Part shown: piece by piece, positions 38,274 through 46,978 of the stretch
Layout of the letters: every line of letters begins with the position of its first letter
Numbering within the stretch: position 1 is the stretch's first letter
From: Sphingorhabdus lacus
GTDB taxonomy: Bacteria; Pseudomonadota; Alphaproteobacteria; Sphingomonadales; Sphingomonadaceae
Length of the DNA stretch: 64,000 bases
Assembly (NCBI RefSeq): GCF_009768975.1
Contig: NZ_CP035733.1
Location: 558,001-622,000 of the forward strand
Direction of reading: 5' to 3'
Program-made: the position numbers and the translations under genes
The notes under the pieces: generated by a model
What the model was told of the DNA's origin: nothing
The model's database searches: none
What the model saw: only the letters and a program-made list of their open reading frames with translations

Positions 38274-39229
38274 GGCGTCGGCAGCGCGTCCAGCCACAGC
38301 TTGACGTCCGCCGCGCTCTTTTCCGGAATTTCTTCCATCGGAATATGCCCGACCGCAGGGTAGATGATCAAGTTCGACCCTGGAATGGCTTCGGCAAACC
38401 AGTTCGCCGATTTGACCGGGATCAGATTGTCCTCTTCGCCCCATAGGATCAACGTCGGCACCTTAATCGCCGCAAGTGTCTCCTTGCTCGCCTGCCTGTT
38501 GTTATGCGGCAGGGAGAAACGCTTCATCGTCGCCTCGCGATTGCCGGGATAGCGGTTGAGTTCCCAATAGCGGTCGACCAGCGCGTCGTCGATTTTGGAT
38601 TGCACACTCATCGAAGTTTTGATGCTCGATTCAAACATGCTGCGCGGGGCGATGAAGCGGGTCAGTTCCTTGACCACCGGCATCCGCGCCAGACGGAAGC
38701 CGATGGGTATCTTGCGCGCCTGCCATTGCGGTGCACCCGCCGCATCGACCAGTAAAACAGCTTCGGTCTTGGCCGGATGGGCGAGGGCGAACATCCACGC
38801 CGTTCCGCCGCCCATCGAATTGCCGCCAATCACGGCTTTGGGAATATCCAGCCGCGTCATCAGCTTGTCGACGACATCGACAAACACCGGATAATCATAC
38901 ACCCCGCCCCGATGACTGCCGGTTAGGCCATGGCCAGGCAGGTCGAGCGAGACGATGCGGTAATCCTTGCCCAGCGCTGCCACCCAAGGCTCCCATGTGT
39001 GCAGCGAGGCGTTCGATCCATGGATCAGCATCACAACACGCCCGTCGCGCTTGCCCTGATCGCGGTAATGGACCGTCAGGCCCGGCTCAAGCTCGACATA
39101 GCGCGACGCGGCATTGCCATATTTGGCCTTCATCGCCGCGCCATCGGTGTCCGGCGCATAGCCCCAGATAAAAAGCGCCGCGACCGCGACCAGGACCAAA
39201 GCAGCCAGCCATTTCAGGAATTTCTTCAT
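38270..39229 (-). CDS. Alpha/beta hydrolase
   Basis: A 319-residue membrane-anchored or secreted hydrolase. Residues 1-23 form an N-terminal hydrophobic anchor. The oxyanion HG motif is LIHGSNASLHTW, nucleophile Ser138 is in GGNSMGGG, the acid is Asp in WGEEDNLI and the His is in VGHIPMEE. A substrate cannot be named; esterase or haloalkane-type relatives are possible. GGGGAGAGAG before 39229 supports the start. Confidence 0.88.
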   Translation of the reverse strand: MKKFLKWLAALVLVAVAALFIWGYAPDTDGAAMKAKYGNAASRYVELEPGLTVHYRDQGKRDGRVVMLIHGSNASLHTWEPWVAALGKDYRIVSLDLPGHGLTGSHRGGVYDYPVFVDVVDKLMTRLDIPKAVIGGNSMGGGTAWMFALAHPAKTEAVLLVDAAGAPQWQARKIPIGFRLARMPVVKELTRFIAPRSMFESSIKTSMSVQSKIDDALVDRYWELNRYPGNREATMKRFSLPHNNRQASKETLAAIKVPTLILWGEEDNLIPVKSANWFAEAIPGSNLIIYPAVGHIPMEEIPEKSAADVKLWLDALPTP

Positions 39230-39306
39230 TACATCTCTCTCCCCTAGTGGCGTTGAAATGCTGCAAAGAAAGGCGTAAAGCAAGCTATGCTGTAAGGAGC
39301 CCTACG

Positions 39307-39588
39307 ATGAGTTATCCTTTGCTGAGAATTTCCGAAGACAACAGCCATGTCGAAGTGCGCAAGGGACGCGGTGCGCAGCGGTGGGAAGATATGGTGGAAA
39401 TATTCAACGGTGCCGCCACCAAAGACCAGGAATGGAGCGGTGGCGAAGGCGATAAACTGAGCGCCCGACGGTGCAAATGGCCGAAGGATAATCCCTGTAC
39501 GGATATGTCGATCGCCTATTCGGTGACGGGACAATCGGGCCTGGACGTCGGCAAGCCCCGGCTGCGTGTCTTTCCGGTTCAACGCTAA
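39307..39588 (+). CDS. Hypothetical protein
   Basis: A 93-residue soluble protein (MSYPLLRISEDNSHVEVRKG ...) without signal peptide or helix. AAGGAG seven bases before the ATG is a convincing ribosome-binding site, which selects this start over the longer frame from 39247. Two cysteines lie in RRCKWPKDNPC. I do not recognise a family. Confidence 0.7.
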   Translation: MSYPLLRISEDNSHVEVRKGRGAQRWEDMVEIFNGAATKDQEWSGGEGDKLSARRCKWPKDNPCTDMSIAYSVTGQSGLDVGKPRLRVFPVQR

Positions 39589-39674
39589 GCACGGACAAAA
39601 TTGTGCCAAAAAGCCGCAAAACAGCGACTAGACGCCGCGATCAATTTGGCCTAAACCGCCCTCCAGCAAATTCA

Positions 39675-39708
39675 GGCCGCTCCGGTAAGGGGCGGCCCTT
39701 ATTATTGG
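39675..39708 (+). terminator. Hairpin followed by TTATTATT
   Basis: Arms GGCCGCTCC (39675-39683) and GGGGCGGCC (39689-39697) with one G-U pair, then CTTATTATT. It lies 11 bases before the trcR start, so it may end the previous transcript or attenuate trcR. Confidence 0.5.
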
Positions 39709-39718
39709 AGTAGAGTAG

Positions 39719-40420
39719 ATGGCCACCCCTTTGATGCCGCATGCAACAGCCGCATGGCTTGTTGACAACACCGGCCTGAGCTTCTCGCAGATTGCCGAGT
39801 TCTGCGGAATTCACATCCTCGAAGTGCAGGCGATGGCCGACGATATGACCGGTTCGAAATATACCGGACGCGATCCTGTTCACGCCGGCGAATTGTCGAT
39901 GGACGAGATCGAAAAAGGTCAGGCCGACGAAGATTATGTCCTGAAGATGAGCAAGGGCCCCGAGCAGGTCCGCCGCACAAAGGGCCCGCGCTACACCCCG
40001 GTGTCGAAGCGTCAGGACAAGCCCGATGGCATCGCCTGGCTCTTACGTAACCATCCGGAAATTTCGGACGGCGCGATCTGCAAGCTGATCGGGACCACCC
40101 GCAACACGATTACCGCCATTCGTGAGCGTAGCCACTGGAACATCGCTGAAATCCAGCCGAAGGATCCGGTCACGCTTGGCTTGACGTCGCAGCGCGAACT
40201 CGACGCCATCGTCAACCGCGCGGCGAAGAAGGCCGGCATCGACAACAGCGCCGCCGACGACGCGCGTCTTGGCACCGACCGCGAAGCCCTGATCGAAGAA
40301 CTCCGCGCCGAACGCACCGAGGCCGCCCGCAAGGCAGAAGCCGCGCTGAACGGTGAAGAAGAGTCGGCTGTGAAGCCGGAACTGACGGCGGATACGCTGT
40401 TCAAGAAAACGGGCGAGTAA
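39719..40420 (+). CDS. trcR: TrcR-type cell cycle transcriptional regulator (DUF1013)
   Basis: A 233-residue protein nearly restricted to alphaproteobacteria. Two HTH-like segments are visible: LSFSQIAEFCGIHILEVQAM (residues 21-40) and ISDGAICKLIGTTRNTITAI near residue 120. In Caulobacter the orthologue is a core RNA-polymerase-associated cell cycle regulator. The C-terminus is Ala/Glu-rich and helical. GGAG lies about nine bases before the ATG. It stands alone between spacers. Confidence 0.9.
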   Translation: MATPLMPHATAAWLVDNTGLSFSQIAEFCGIHILEVQAMADDMTGSKYTGRDPVHAGELSMDEIEKGQADEDYVLKMSKGPEQVRRTKGPRYTPVSKRQDKPDGIAWLLRNHPEISDGAICKLIGTTRNTITAIRERSHWNIAEIQPKDPVTLGLTSQRELDAIVNRAAKKAGIDNSAADDARLGTDREALIEELRAERTEAARKAEAALNGEEESAVKPELTADTLFKKTGE

Positions 40421-40475
40421 GCTCTCTCCTTCCTCCGTCCGGCCCTCAAGGTTCGGGCGACAACGATGCATCTAC

Positions 40476-40503
40476 GGGGACTGTCCCTGAAGGGACTGTC
40501 CCC
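40476..40503. repeat. Tandem GGGGACTGTCCC palindromes, copy 4
   Basis: GGGGACTGTCCC (40476-40487) and GGGACTGTCCCC (40492-40503) flank TGAA. Downstream bases AACACCCGACGCATACCCC resemble those after the 23722 copy, so the unit is longer than the palindrome. Confidence 0.7.
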
Positions 40504-40578
40504 AACACCCGACGCATACCCCTTCACCGTCGCGCCCCTCACGAACAACGCCTAGGCCTGTCGGCCAAGGCTCCGTAT

Positions 40579-40597
40579 CCTCTCCCAACGGGAGAGG
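40579..40597. repeat. CCTCTCCC-AAC-GGGAGAGG hairpin
   Basis: Perfect 8-bp arms and a 3-base loop in the trcR-MBL spacer. There is no T tract. Confidence 0.55.
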
Positions 40598-40617
40598 GGG
40601 CGTTCGGACTCCCATAC

Positions 40618-40695
40618 CCGTCACCCTGAACTTGTTTCAGGGCCGTATTCCCTTGACGTTGAAAACTAAGACCCTGAAACAAGTTCAGGGTGACG
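40618..40695. repeat. CCCTGAA-type long inverted repeat, copy 3
   Basis: Two perfect 24-bp inverted arms (40619-40642 and 40672-40695) around a 29-base loop. Each arm itself folds as CCCTGAA...TTCAGGG. The loop sequence GACGTTGAAAACTAAGA has a counterpart in the 43721 copy. Confidence 0.8.
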
Positions 40696-40755
40696 CATGC
40701 TTGATAGCGGCGCATTTCTCTTAGGCCCTACCACCTTTCCTAACGTCAGCATTGC

Positions 40756-40773
40756 CTTAACCGCGCGATTAAG
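40756..40773. promoter_or_regulatory. Copy 3 of TTTAATC-N4-GATTAAA palindrome
   Basis: CTTAACC-GCGC-GATTAAG, extendable by GC pairs to GCCTTAACC...GATTAAGGC, ends 13 bases before the MBL-fold gene. In this position it could directly block transcription or translation of the MBL/acyl-CoA ligase pair. Confidence 0.55.
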
Positions 40774-40786
40774 GCACGGCTATGCA

Positions 40787-41884
40787 ATGGCACCCAAAAC
40801 ACCCCCCGCTTATGACGCTTCCCTGGCCGATCATGGCTTTGAAGCGAAGGAACTCAAGGGATTGACCTATCCCTTGGGCGACCATGCCCCGCAATATGGA
40901 GAGATTTATCCACTGGCGCCTGATCTGGGTTGGACGCGGATGCCGGTGCCGGGAAATCTGGCGCATATCAATTTATGGATACTCGACGACGGAGACGGTT
41001 ATGCGATCGCCGATACCGGACTGTTCATGCCGGGGACAATTGAGCATTGGAAGGCGATGTTTGCGGGCGTGCTGTCCGACCGGCAGATGACGCGGATTTT
41101 TGTGACGCATTTCCATCCCGATCATGCAGGCTGCGCCGGATGGCTGGCCAACAAGTTCAAGGTGCCGATCTGGATGAACCGGACGGAATGGCTGATGGTC
41201 CGGATGCTGACAAATGAGCAGCTCGATCACCCGCCCGAAGAAGTCCTCAACAGACGCCGCTTTGCCGGCTATGACGAGGAACGGATCGAGCAGATGCGCA
41301 AGGGCGGTTGGGGCAGCTTTGCCCGTGCCGTATCGCGCCTGCCAACCGGGCATGTGCGGCTGGATGATGGACAGGTCGTCCGCATTGGGCAACGCGACTG
41401 GACCGTTATGACAGGTGGCGGGCATACCCCTGAGCATGCGAGCCTCGTCGATTTCCACAATGGAATGATCATCGCCGGCGACCAGATCTTGCCGCGGATC
41501 ACCTCCAACGTCTCCGTCATGGACAGCGAGCCGGAGGCTGACCCCTTGGGTGAGTGGCTCGACTCCATCGCCAAATTCCGCGCGGCCCTGCCTGCCGACA
41601 TGCTCGTGCTCCCCGCGCATGGCGAGCCGTTCACAGGCGTCCATGTCCGCCTCGACAAGCTGGCGTCCGGCCATCACGAACGGCTGGAAAAACTGGAAGT
41701 CGCCTTGCGGGATACAGAGATGCGCGCGGTCGACACATTTGACTTGCTCTTTGATCGCGAAATAGACGACAGCGTTTATGGCCTCGCGACCGGTGAGGCA
41801 CAGGCGCATCTGCGGCATCTGCACCTCACGGGACGCATCAAATGCGAAATCCGCGATGGCGTTGGCTGGTATCACGCGGCATAA
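40787..41884 (+). CDS. MBL-fold metallo-hydrolase
   Basis: A 365-residue metallo-beta-lactamase-fold protein. Metal ligands lie in THFHPDHAG, GGGHTPEHAS and AGDQIL, with a further His in PAHGEP. The C-terminal 100 residues form a helical extension. Family members hydrolyse thioesters, lactones or other esters. Eight bases separate it from an acyl-CoA ligase, so acyl-thioester or acyl-ester metabolism is plausible. The ATG at 40787 follows AAGGCAC; the longer frame to 40697 overlaps repeats and is rejected. Confidence 0.88.
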   Translation: MAPKTPPAYDASLADHGFEAKELKGLTYPLGDHAPQYGEIYPLAPDLGWTRMPVPGNLAHINLWILDDGDGYAIADTGLFMPGTIEHWKAMFAGVLSDRQMTRIFVTHFHPDHAGCAGWLANKFKVPIWMNRTEWLMVRMLTNEQLDHPPEEVLNRRRFAGYDEERIEQMRKGGWGSFARAVSRLPTGHVRLDDGQVVRIGQRDWTVMTGGGHTPEHASLVDFHNGMIIAGDQILPRITSNVSVMDSEPEADPLGEWLDSIAKFRAALPADMLVLPAHGEPFTGVHVRLDKLASGHHERLEKLEVALRDTEMRAVDTFDLLFDREIDDSVYGLATGEAQAHLRHLHLTGRIKCEIRDGVGWYHAA

Positions 41885-41891
41885 GAACGAC

Positions 41892-43574
41892 ATGACGACG
41901 CGCAACTGGCAAAGCCACTATCTCCACCCGACCAAATGGGACCAGCATTTTGCACCGCTGGCCATGCACGATATGTTTTTCCAATCCGCGGAACGGATGG
42001 GCAAGGCTGCCTTGGCGGACTTTATGGGCCGCAAATATAGCTATGCCGAAATGGCCGAAAGCGTCCGGCGCGTGGCCAAAGGCCTGCAGGACAAGGGGAT
42101 AGGAAAGGGCGATCATATCGGCCTGTTCCTGCCTAATGTGCCCCATTATATTGCTGCATATTATGGCGCGCTTGCTGCCGGGGCGACGGTGGTCAATTTT
42201 TCTCCGCTCTATTCGGTGGATGAACTCGCGCATCAGGTGGCCGATAGCGGGACCTCGATCCTGTTTACCGTGTCGGCTGCGGCGCTTTTGCCGACCGCCA
42301 TCAAGGTGCTCGACAAGTCGAGCCTGAAGGAACTGGTCGTGGGCAGTGTGGCCGAAGCCCTGCCGCGCGCCAAAAGCTGGGCTTATCGCCTGTTCAAGCG
42401 GAAGGATATCGCGGCTATCCCGGCCGACGATCGCATCACATCCTATGCGGATCTGACCGCAAATGGCGGGGATTATGCGGTTCAGCCCTGCGATCCTGAA
42501 AAGGACATTGCCCAGTTGCAATATACGGGCGGCACCACAGGCGTGCCCAAAGGCGCGATGTTGAGCCACCAGAATATCACCGCCAATGCGCGGCAGATCA
42601 ACATGCTGGACCCGCACAGCCGGATCAACCAACCCGACAATCCTGCAGAAGACCGGATTTTGGGCGTACTGCCCTTCTTCCATGTCTTTGCGAACGCGAC
42701 GGTTTTGAACCGGACCATTTTCAATGGCGGCGAAATCGTCATGTTACCGCGCTTCGAAGCGAAAGCGGCGCTGGCGGCTGTGAACCGGACTCATGTGACA
42801 TCGCTGCCCGGTGTGCCGACCATGTATCAGGCGTTGCTTGACTGCCCCGATATAGCAAAAACCAACTTCACCAGCCTTCGCGCCTGCATTTCCGGCGGCG
42901 CACCTTTGGCCGCCGAGTTGAAGGCCCGCTTTGAAGAGCGCAGCGGTGCCGTCGTAATCGAAGGCTATGGCCTGACCGAAAGCTCCGGCGTGGTCTCCTG
43001 TAACCCCTATGAGGGGCTAAATAAGCTTGGCAGCATCGGACAGCCTATTCCCGGGACCGATGTCAAATTGCTCGACAAGGAAGACCCCACCAAGCCCGCC
43101 CCCGAAGGCGAACCGGGCGAGTTGGTCTTTGCAGGGCCACAGGTTATGTGTGGCTATTGGAAACGGCCCGATGCCGATGCCGAAGTGTTCGTCGGCAAAT
43201 ATCTGCGTACCGGCGATGTGGCGACAATCGACGAAGATGGCTTCATCCATATTGTCGACCGCCTGAAAGACATGATCGCTGTCGGCGGGTTCAAGGTTTT
43301 CCCCAGCCAGGTCGAAGATGTGCTCTACAAGCATCCGGCGGTGAAAGAGGCGCTCGTGATCGGCGTGCCTGACGCCTATCACGGCGAAATGCCGCGCGCC
43401 TTCGTGACGTTGCAAGACGGTGCCACGGAAGATGGCGCGGCGCTGATGGCATGGCTGAACCCGCAATTGGGCAAGCATGAGCGGGTGCAGGCCGTTGTGG
43501 TTCGGGAGGCTTTGCCCAAGACGATGATTGGGAAACTGGACCGGAAGGCTTTGCGGGCGGAGATTGGGTGTTAG
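41892..43574 (+). CDS. Long-chain fatty-acid-CoA ligase (AMP-dependent synthetase)
   Basis: A 560-residue adenylate-forming enzyme. The A3 motif is YTGGTTGVPKGA, A5 is YGLTESSG, A7/A8 are RTGDVATIDEDGFIHIVDR, and the C-terminal lysine motif is PKTMIGKLDRKALR. It activates a fatty acid with ATP and CoA. Length and motifs resemble FadD. It lies directly after the MBL-fold gene, probably co-transcribed from the promoter carrying the 40756 palindrome. Chain-length preference cannot be read from sequence. Confidence 0.9.
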   Translation: MTTRNWQSHYLHPTKWDQHFAPLAMHDMFFQSAERMGKAALADFMGRKYSYAEMAESVRRVAKGLQDKGIGKGDHIGLFLPNVPHYIAAYYGALAAGATVVNFSPLYSVDELAHQVADSGTSILFTVSAAALLPTAIKVLDKSSLKELVVGSVAEALPRAKSWAYRLFKRKDIAAIPADDRITSYADLTANGGDYAVQPCDPEKDIAQLQYTGGTTGVPKGAMLSHQNITANARQINMLDPHSRINQPDNPAEDRILGVLPFFHVFANATVLNRTIFNGGEIVMLPRFEAKAALAAVNRTHVTSLPGVPTMYQALLDCPDIAKTNFTSLRACISGGAPLAAELKARFEERSGAVVIEGYGLTESSGVVSCNPYEGLNKLGSIGQPIPGTDVKLLDKEDPTKPAPEGEPGELVFAGPQVMCGYWKRPDADAEVFVGKYLRTGDVATIDEDGFIHIVDRLKDMIAVGGFKVFPSQVEDVLYKHPAVKEALVIGVPDAYHGEMPRAFVTLQDGATEDGAALMAWLNPQLGKHERVQAVVVREALPKTMIGKLDRKALRAEIGC

Positions 43575-43583
43575 GTTTTTTTC

Positions 43584-43904
43584 GCTAGAAGGAAGAAGAG
43601 GTAGAAGGAAGAAGGCGTTGGGTTGTGCATTCGGCTCCGCTCTATATTTGCGGCCTTACCTCTCCTAATTTGTTACCCTGAGCCATCCTAACCCCGTCAC
43701 CCTGAACTATCCTACCCCTTCACCCTGAACTTGTTACAGGGTCTTAGTTTCAACGTCGAAGTAATAAGACCCTGAAACAAGTTCAGGGTGACGGTGTTGG
43801 TAAGCAGGATAACGACGCATTGGCGAATAAATCGCTATAATTCATACGCATCCGCGAATGCCAAAACCAACGCCTTCTTCCTTCTACCCCTTCTTCCTTC
43901 TAGC
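43584..43904. repeat. 321-bp element bounded by 38-bp inverted repeats
   Basis: The left arm (43584-43621, starting GCTAGAAGGAAGAAG) and right arm (43867-43904) are inverted with one mismatch. Each arm contains two TAGAAGGAAGAAG units. The interior has no open frame of note and holds the CCCTGAA repeat. There is no obvious target-site duplication. Confidence 0.75.
43694..43793. repeat. CCCTGAA-type inverted repeat, copy 4
   Basis: A partial unit CCGTCACCCTGAAC (43694-43707) is followed by 26-bp arms at 43721-43746 and 43765-43790 with one mismatch and an 18-base loop. The unit including GTCTTAGTTTCAACGTC matches the reverse complement of part of the 40618 copy. Confidence 0.8.
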
Positions 43905-43978
43905 TAAATATCTTCGGCCAAAAATCCCGCAGACGATTTTCCATAGCAATCCCCAAAACTTCCCCATAATCCACGCTG

Positions 43979-45094
43979 GTGTCCAACCCCGACGCCCCGC
44001 AACCTGTCCGCAAGATCATCCATGTCGACATGGATGCCTTTTTCGCGAGCGTGGAGCAGCGGGACAATCCGGAATTGCGCGGCAAACCCGTTGCAGTGGG
44101 CGGATCGTCCAAACGGGGCGTTGTGGCGGCGGCGAGTTATGAGGCGCGGGCCTTTGGTGTGCGTTCGGCCATGCCCTCGGTTACGGCGCAGCGGCAATGT
44201 CCCGACCTGATTTTTGTAAAGCCGCGCTTTGAAGCCTATCGCACGGTATCGCGGCAAATCCGGGACATTTTTGCACGGCACACCGACCTTATCCAGCCGC
44301 TGTCGCTCGACGAAGCCTATCTGGATGTAACCAACGACAAGCAGGGTATTGGCTCGGCCGTCAAGATTGCCAAGGCGATCCGTGCTGCCATCCGCGCCGA
44401 GACCGGCCTGACGGCGAGCGCGGGGGTCAGTTATAACAAGTTTATCGCTAAGCTCGCGAGTGATCAGAACAAGCCCGATGGCTTGTGCGTTATTTTACCT
44501 GAGCAGGGTGCGGAATTTGTGGCCGGTCTGCCGGTGCGGCGCTTTCATGGCGTGGGGCCGCGCACGGCGGAGAAGATGGCAAAGCTTGGCGTGCATACCG
44601 GCGCCGACCTCGCGCAAAAGGACGAGGCATGGCTGGCGCACCATTTTGGCAGCTGGGGTAGCTATTTGTTCAAGGCGGCGCGGGGGATTGATGACGGGCC
44701 GGTCAACGCCAACAGCGTCCGCAAATCCTTGGGCGGGGAGCTGACCTATTTTGACGACAAGCGCAGCGAGGATGAGCTGCGCGAGGCGTTGGACGAGATT
44801 ATCGATATCGTGTGGGACCGGATCGAGCGCTATCAGGCCAGGGGCAAGACATTGGTGTTGAAGGCCCGCTATTCGGATTTCCGCACGATCACCCGGTCGC
44901 GCACTGTGCCGCACATATTGGCCGACCGCGCGGAATTTGCGCAATTGGGCCATGCGTTGCTGGACCAGATATTGCCGGCGGAAATGGGGATAAGGTTGCT
45001 GGGACTGACGTTGGGCAGCCTTGTCGACGAAAGCGGGTCGGGGGAGGATATGCCGGGGCAGGGGCGATTTGCCTTCGACGCCATTGAAGATTGA
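43979..45094 (+). CDS. dinB: DNA polymerase IV
   Basis: A 371-residue Y-family translesion polymerase. The N-terminal IIHVDMDAFFASVEQRDNP and LDEAYLD carry the catalytic acidic residues. The helix-hairpin-helix segment FHGVGPRTAEKMAKLG and little-finger domain follow. The GTG start is kept because no other start fits the N-terminus; the ribosome-binding site is weak. It is often SOS-controlled in proteobacteria, but I see no clear LexA box here. Confidence 0.92.
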   Translation: MSNPDAPQPVRKIIHVDMDAFFASVEQRDNPELRGKPVAVGGSSKRGVVAAASYEARAFGVRSAMPSVTAQRQCPDLIFVKPRFEAYRTVSRQIRDIFARHTDLIQPLSLDEAYLDVTNDKQGIGSAVKIAKAIRAAIRAETGLTASAGVSYNKFIAKLASDQNKPDGLCVILPEQGAEFVAGLPVRRFHGVGPRTAEKMAKLGVHTGADLAQKDEAWLAHHFGSWGSYLFKAARGIDDGPVNANSVRKSLGGELTYFDDKRSEDELREALDEIIDIVWDRIERYQARGKTLVLKARYSDFRTITRSRTVPHILADRAEFAQLGHALLDQILPAEMGIRLLGLTLGSLVDESGSGEDMPGQGRFAFDAIED

Positions 45095-45149
45095 AGATTT
45101 CCAACATATATCACAAAACTGTTATGCATCGATAATACAGGATCCCCCC

Positions 45150-45794
45150 ATGGCCCGCCCCCAAACCGATATTGAGGCTGGAAGAGCCGAGTTGCTCGAA
45201 GTCGTTGACGACCTGATCCGCAAGCGCGGGGCGGTCGATATTTCCATGTCGGACCTTGCCGCAGCGGCGGGAATGTCGCCCTCCAACCTCTACCGCTTCT
45301 TCGACAGCAAAGAGGCCTTGCTGGAGGCGGTGGCCGAGCGGTTCTTTGACGAGAAAGTCCGCATCATGGTGGAGGTCACTGAATCCGACCTTCCGGTGCG
45401 CGAGAAAATGTACGAATATTTCGCCCGCCGCTTCGTGGTGATGGTCGAAAAATATGAGGCGGAACCCGATCTGCTCAAAAGCTATCTCGAAATCGGGCAG
45501 CAATATTTCGAAGTCGTGCGCGGCTATGTCGACCTTGGCGACCATTATCTCGCGCTGATCGTCGCCGAGGCGATGGAGCAGGGCTATTTCACCGGCCTGT
45601 CGATTGACGAGACAGTTTCGCTGATTAACCAGATGGTGCATTGCTACACCAACCCGGAATCCATAATATATATAGGTACCAACAAGTTACGCGTCGAGAA
45701 GCTGGCCCTGATCGTCGACGCCATCTTTAACGGACTAGGCTCTCAGGCTTCGGCCAAATTAACAAAAGAGCCGCATATCAAAATCGTATCCTGA
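45150..45794 (+). CDS. TetR family transcriptional regulator
   Basis: A 214-residue repressor-type protein. The N-terminal helix-turn-helix spans about residues 12-58 (DLAAAAGMSPSNLYRFFDSKEALL). The C-terminal ligand domain is helical and of unknown effector. TetR regulators next to acyl-CoA genes often bind acyl-CoA, and the nearest downstream gene carries a 7-4-7 palindrome upstream, so this protein is a candidate to read the palindromes; that is inference. The start at 45150 is the first ATG that gives a normal length; an upstream extension overlaps dinB. Confidence 0.88.
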   Translation: MARPQTDIEAGRAELLEVVDDLIRKRGAVDISMSDLAAAAGMSPSNLYRFFDSKEALLEAVAERFFDEKVRIMVEVTESDLPVREKMYEYFARRFVVMVEKYEAEPDLLKSYLEIGQQYFEVVRGYVDLGDHYLALIVAEAMEQGYFTGLSIDETVSLINQMVHCYTNPESIIYIGTNKLRVEKLALIVDAIFNGLGSQASAKLTKEPHIKIVS

Positions 45795-45846
45795 ACCTTG
45801 CCAACACCGGCGCGCTCTGGCAAAGCGCCCGCCTGTCCTAGCGGAC

Positions 45847-45921
45847 GGGCGATTAGCTCAGTGGTAGAGCACACCCTTCACACGGGTGGGGCCACAAGTT
45901 CGAACCTTGTATCGCCTACCA
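45847..45921 (+). tRNA. tRNA-Val (anticodon CAC)
   Basis: A 75-base tRNA with an encoded CCA end. The acceptor stem pairs GGGCGAT with ATCGCCT, giving a G-U closing pair. The D-loop has AGTGGTA, the anticodon stem CACCC/GGGTG encloses TTCACAC with anticodon CAC at 45879-45881, and the T-arm has TTCGAAC. It decodes GTG valine codons. Confidence 0.95.
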
Positions 45922-45928
45922 TTTTCCC

Positions 45929-45947
45929 TATCGATTTCAGATCGATA
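45929..45947 (+). terminator. Short hairpin after tRNA-Val
   Basis: TATCGAT-TTCAG-ATCGATA forms a perfect 7-bp stem. Only a mixed A/T run follows, so it may be a weak terminator or a processing element. Confidence 0.35.
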
Positions 45948-45955
45948 AGTATAAA

Positions 45956-45973
45956 TTTAGTCGCTTGATTAAA
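45956..45973. promoter_or_regulatory. Copy 4 of TTTAATC-N4-GATTAAA palindrome
   Basis: TTTAGTC-GCTT-GATTAAA lies 55 bp before the nitronate monooxygenase start and just after the tRNA hairpin. One arm mismatch. Confidence 0.5.
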
Positions 45974-46028
45974 CACAAGCTTGCCAATCGGAATGCGGGC
46001 CTTATGCCTCTTCAAAGAGGAGAGCCGC

Positions 46029-46970
46029 ATGACCAAGATCAACAACCGCATCACAGAATTACTGGGCGTCGAATATCCGATTATTCAGGCTCCCATGGGA
46101 TGGATCGCCCGCGCCCAACTGGCGTCGGCAGTCTCCAATGCTGGTGGTTTGGGAATCATCGAAACATCGTCCGGCCAACTGGAAGAAGTGCGGGCCGAAA
46201 TCGTGAAGATGCGCGAACTCACCGACAAACCATTTGGCGTCAACATTGCCCAAGCCTTTGTCCGCGATCCCGGCATAGTCGACTTTGTCGTCGATCAAGG
46301 CGTGAAATTTGTCACCACCTCCGCCGGTGACCCCAACAAATATTGCGGTCCGTTAAAGGCAGCTGGTTTGACCGTCTTCCATGTCGTTCCAACACTAGCC
46401 GGCGCTATGAAGGCGATCGAAGCCGGTGTTGACGGGTTGGTCGTGGAAGGTGGCGAAGGCGGAGGGTTCAAGAATCCCAAAGATGTGGCGCTTATGGTGC
46501 TGTTGCCGCTGATCCGCAGCAAAGTCGAAGTGCCCATCATTGCCGCAGGCGGTATGGTATGCGGCCGTACAATGGCAGCCGCTTTTGCCCTTGGTGCCGA
46601 GGGCGTGCAAATGGGAACGCGCATGGTCAGCGCAGCGGAATCGCCAGTCCACCAGAACTGGAAGGACGCCATCATCAACGCGAAGGAAACAGACACATTG
46701 TTTCTGAACCGTCACGGGCCGGGTCCGGCTTTGCGGGCGCTCAAAACCGAGCGGACCACAAAACTCGATCGCGAGCCGACCGATAACATCATGGGCGAAA
46801 TGCGCGGCGTTCTCGATCTCTATTTTGGAGGGGATATGGAGGCCGCCATTGCACTGTCGGGCCAGGTTGCTGGACGCATAGACGAAGTCAAATCCGCCAA
46901 AGATATTATCGACGAAGTCATATCGGATTTTCATGCCATCATGGAGCAGATGGCCAAAACCTATCTCTAG
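46029..46970 (+). CDS. Nitronate monooxygenase
   Basis: A 313-residue FMN-dependent TIM-barrel enzyme of the 2-nitropropane dioxygenase/NMO family. Typical blocks are YPIIQAPMGWIA, the phosphate-binding EGGEGGGF, AAGGMVCGRTMAAAFALGAEGVQMGTRM near residues 175-200. Members oxidise alkyl nitronates but many are enoyl or other reductases, so the real substrate is uncertain. A strong AGAGGAGAG precedes the ATG at 46029. It leads a run of closely spaced catabolic genes. Confidence 0.88.
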   Translation: MTKINNRITELLGVEYPIIQAPMGWIARAQLASAVSNAGGLGIIETSSGQLEEVRAEIVKMRELTDKPFGVNIAQAFVRDPGIVDFVVDQGVKFVTTSAGDPNKYCGPLKAAGLTVFHVVPTLAGAMKAIEAGVDGLVVEGGEGGGFKNPKDVALMVLLPLIRSKVEVPIIAAGGMVCGRTMAAAFALGAEGVQMGTRMVSAAESPVHQNWKDAIINAKETDTLFLNRHGPGPALRALKTERTTKLDREPTDNIMGEMRGVLDLYFGGDMEAAIALSGQVAGRIDEVKSAKDIIDEVISDFHAIMEQMAKTYL

Positions 46971-46978
46971 GAAGAACA

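Larger units (their letters stand above)
40421..40786. other. Repeat-laden intergenic spacer
   Basis: The 366-bp gap after trcR holds two GGGGACTGTCCC units, a CCTCTCCC hairpin, a long CCCTGAA inverted repeat and the palindrome at 40756. I see no gene in it. Confidence 0.7.
43575..43978. other. Intergenic region with nested repeats
   Basis: The 404-bp gap before dinB carries the 38-bp inverted pair (43584-43904) and a CCCTGAA element inside it. No credible gene is visible; the short frames here lack ribosome-binding sites and overlap the repeats. Confidence 0.7.

Noticed and set aside
43858-44142. 94-residue frame before and across the dinB start
   Set aside because: It begins within the 38-bp inverted repeat and then overlaps dinB in another frame.
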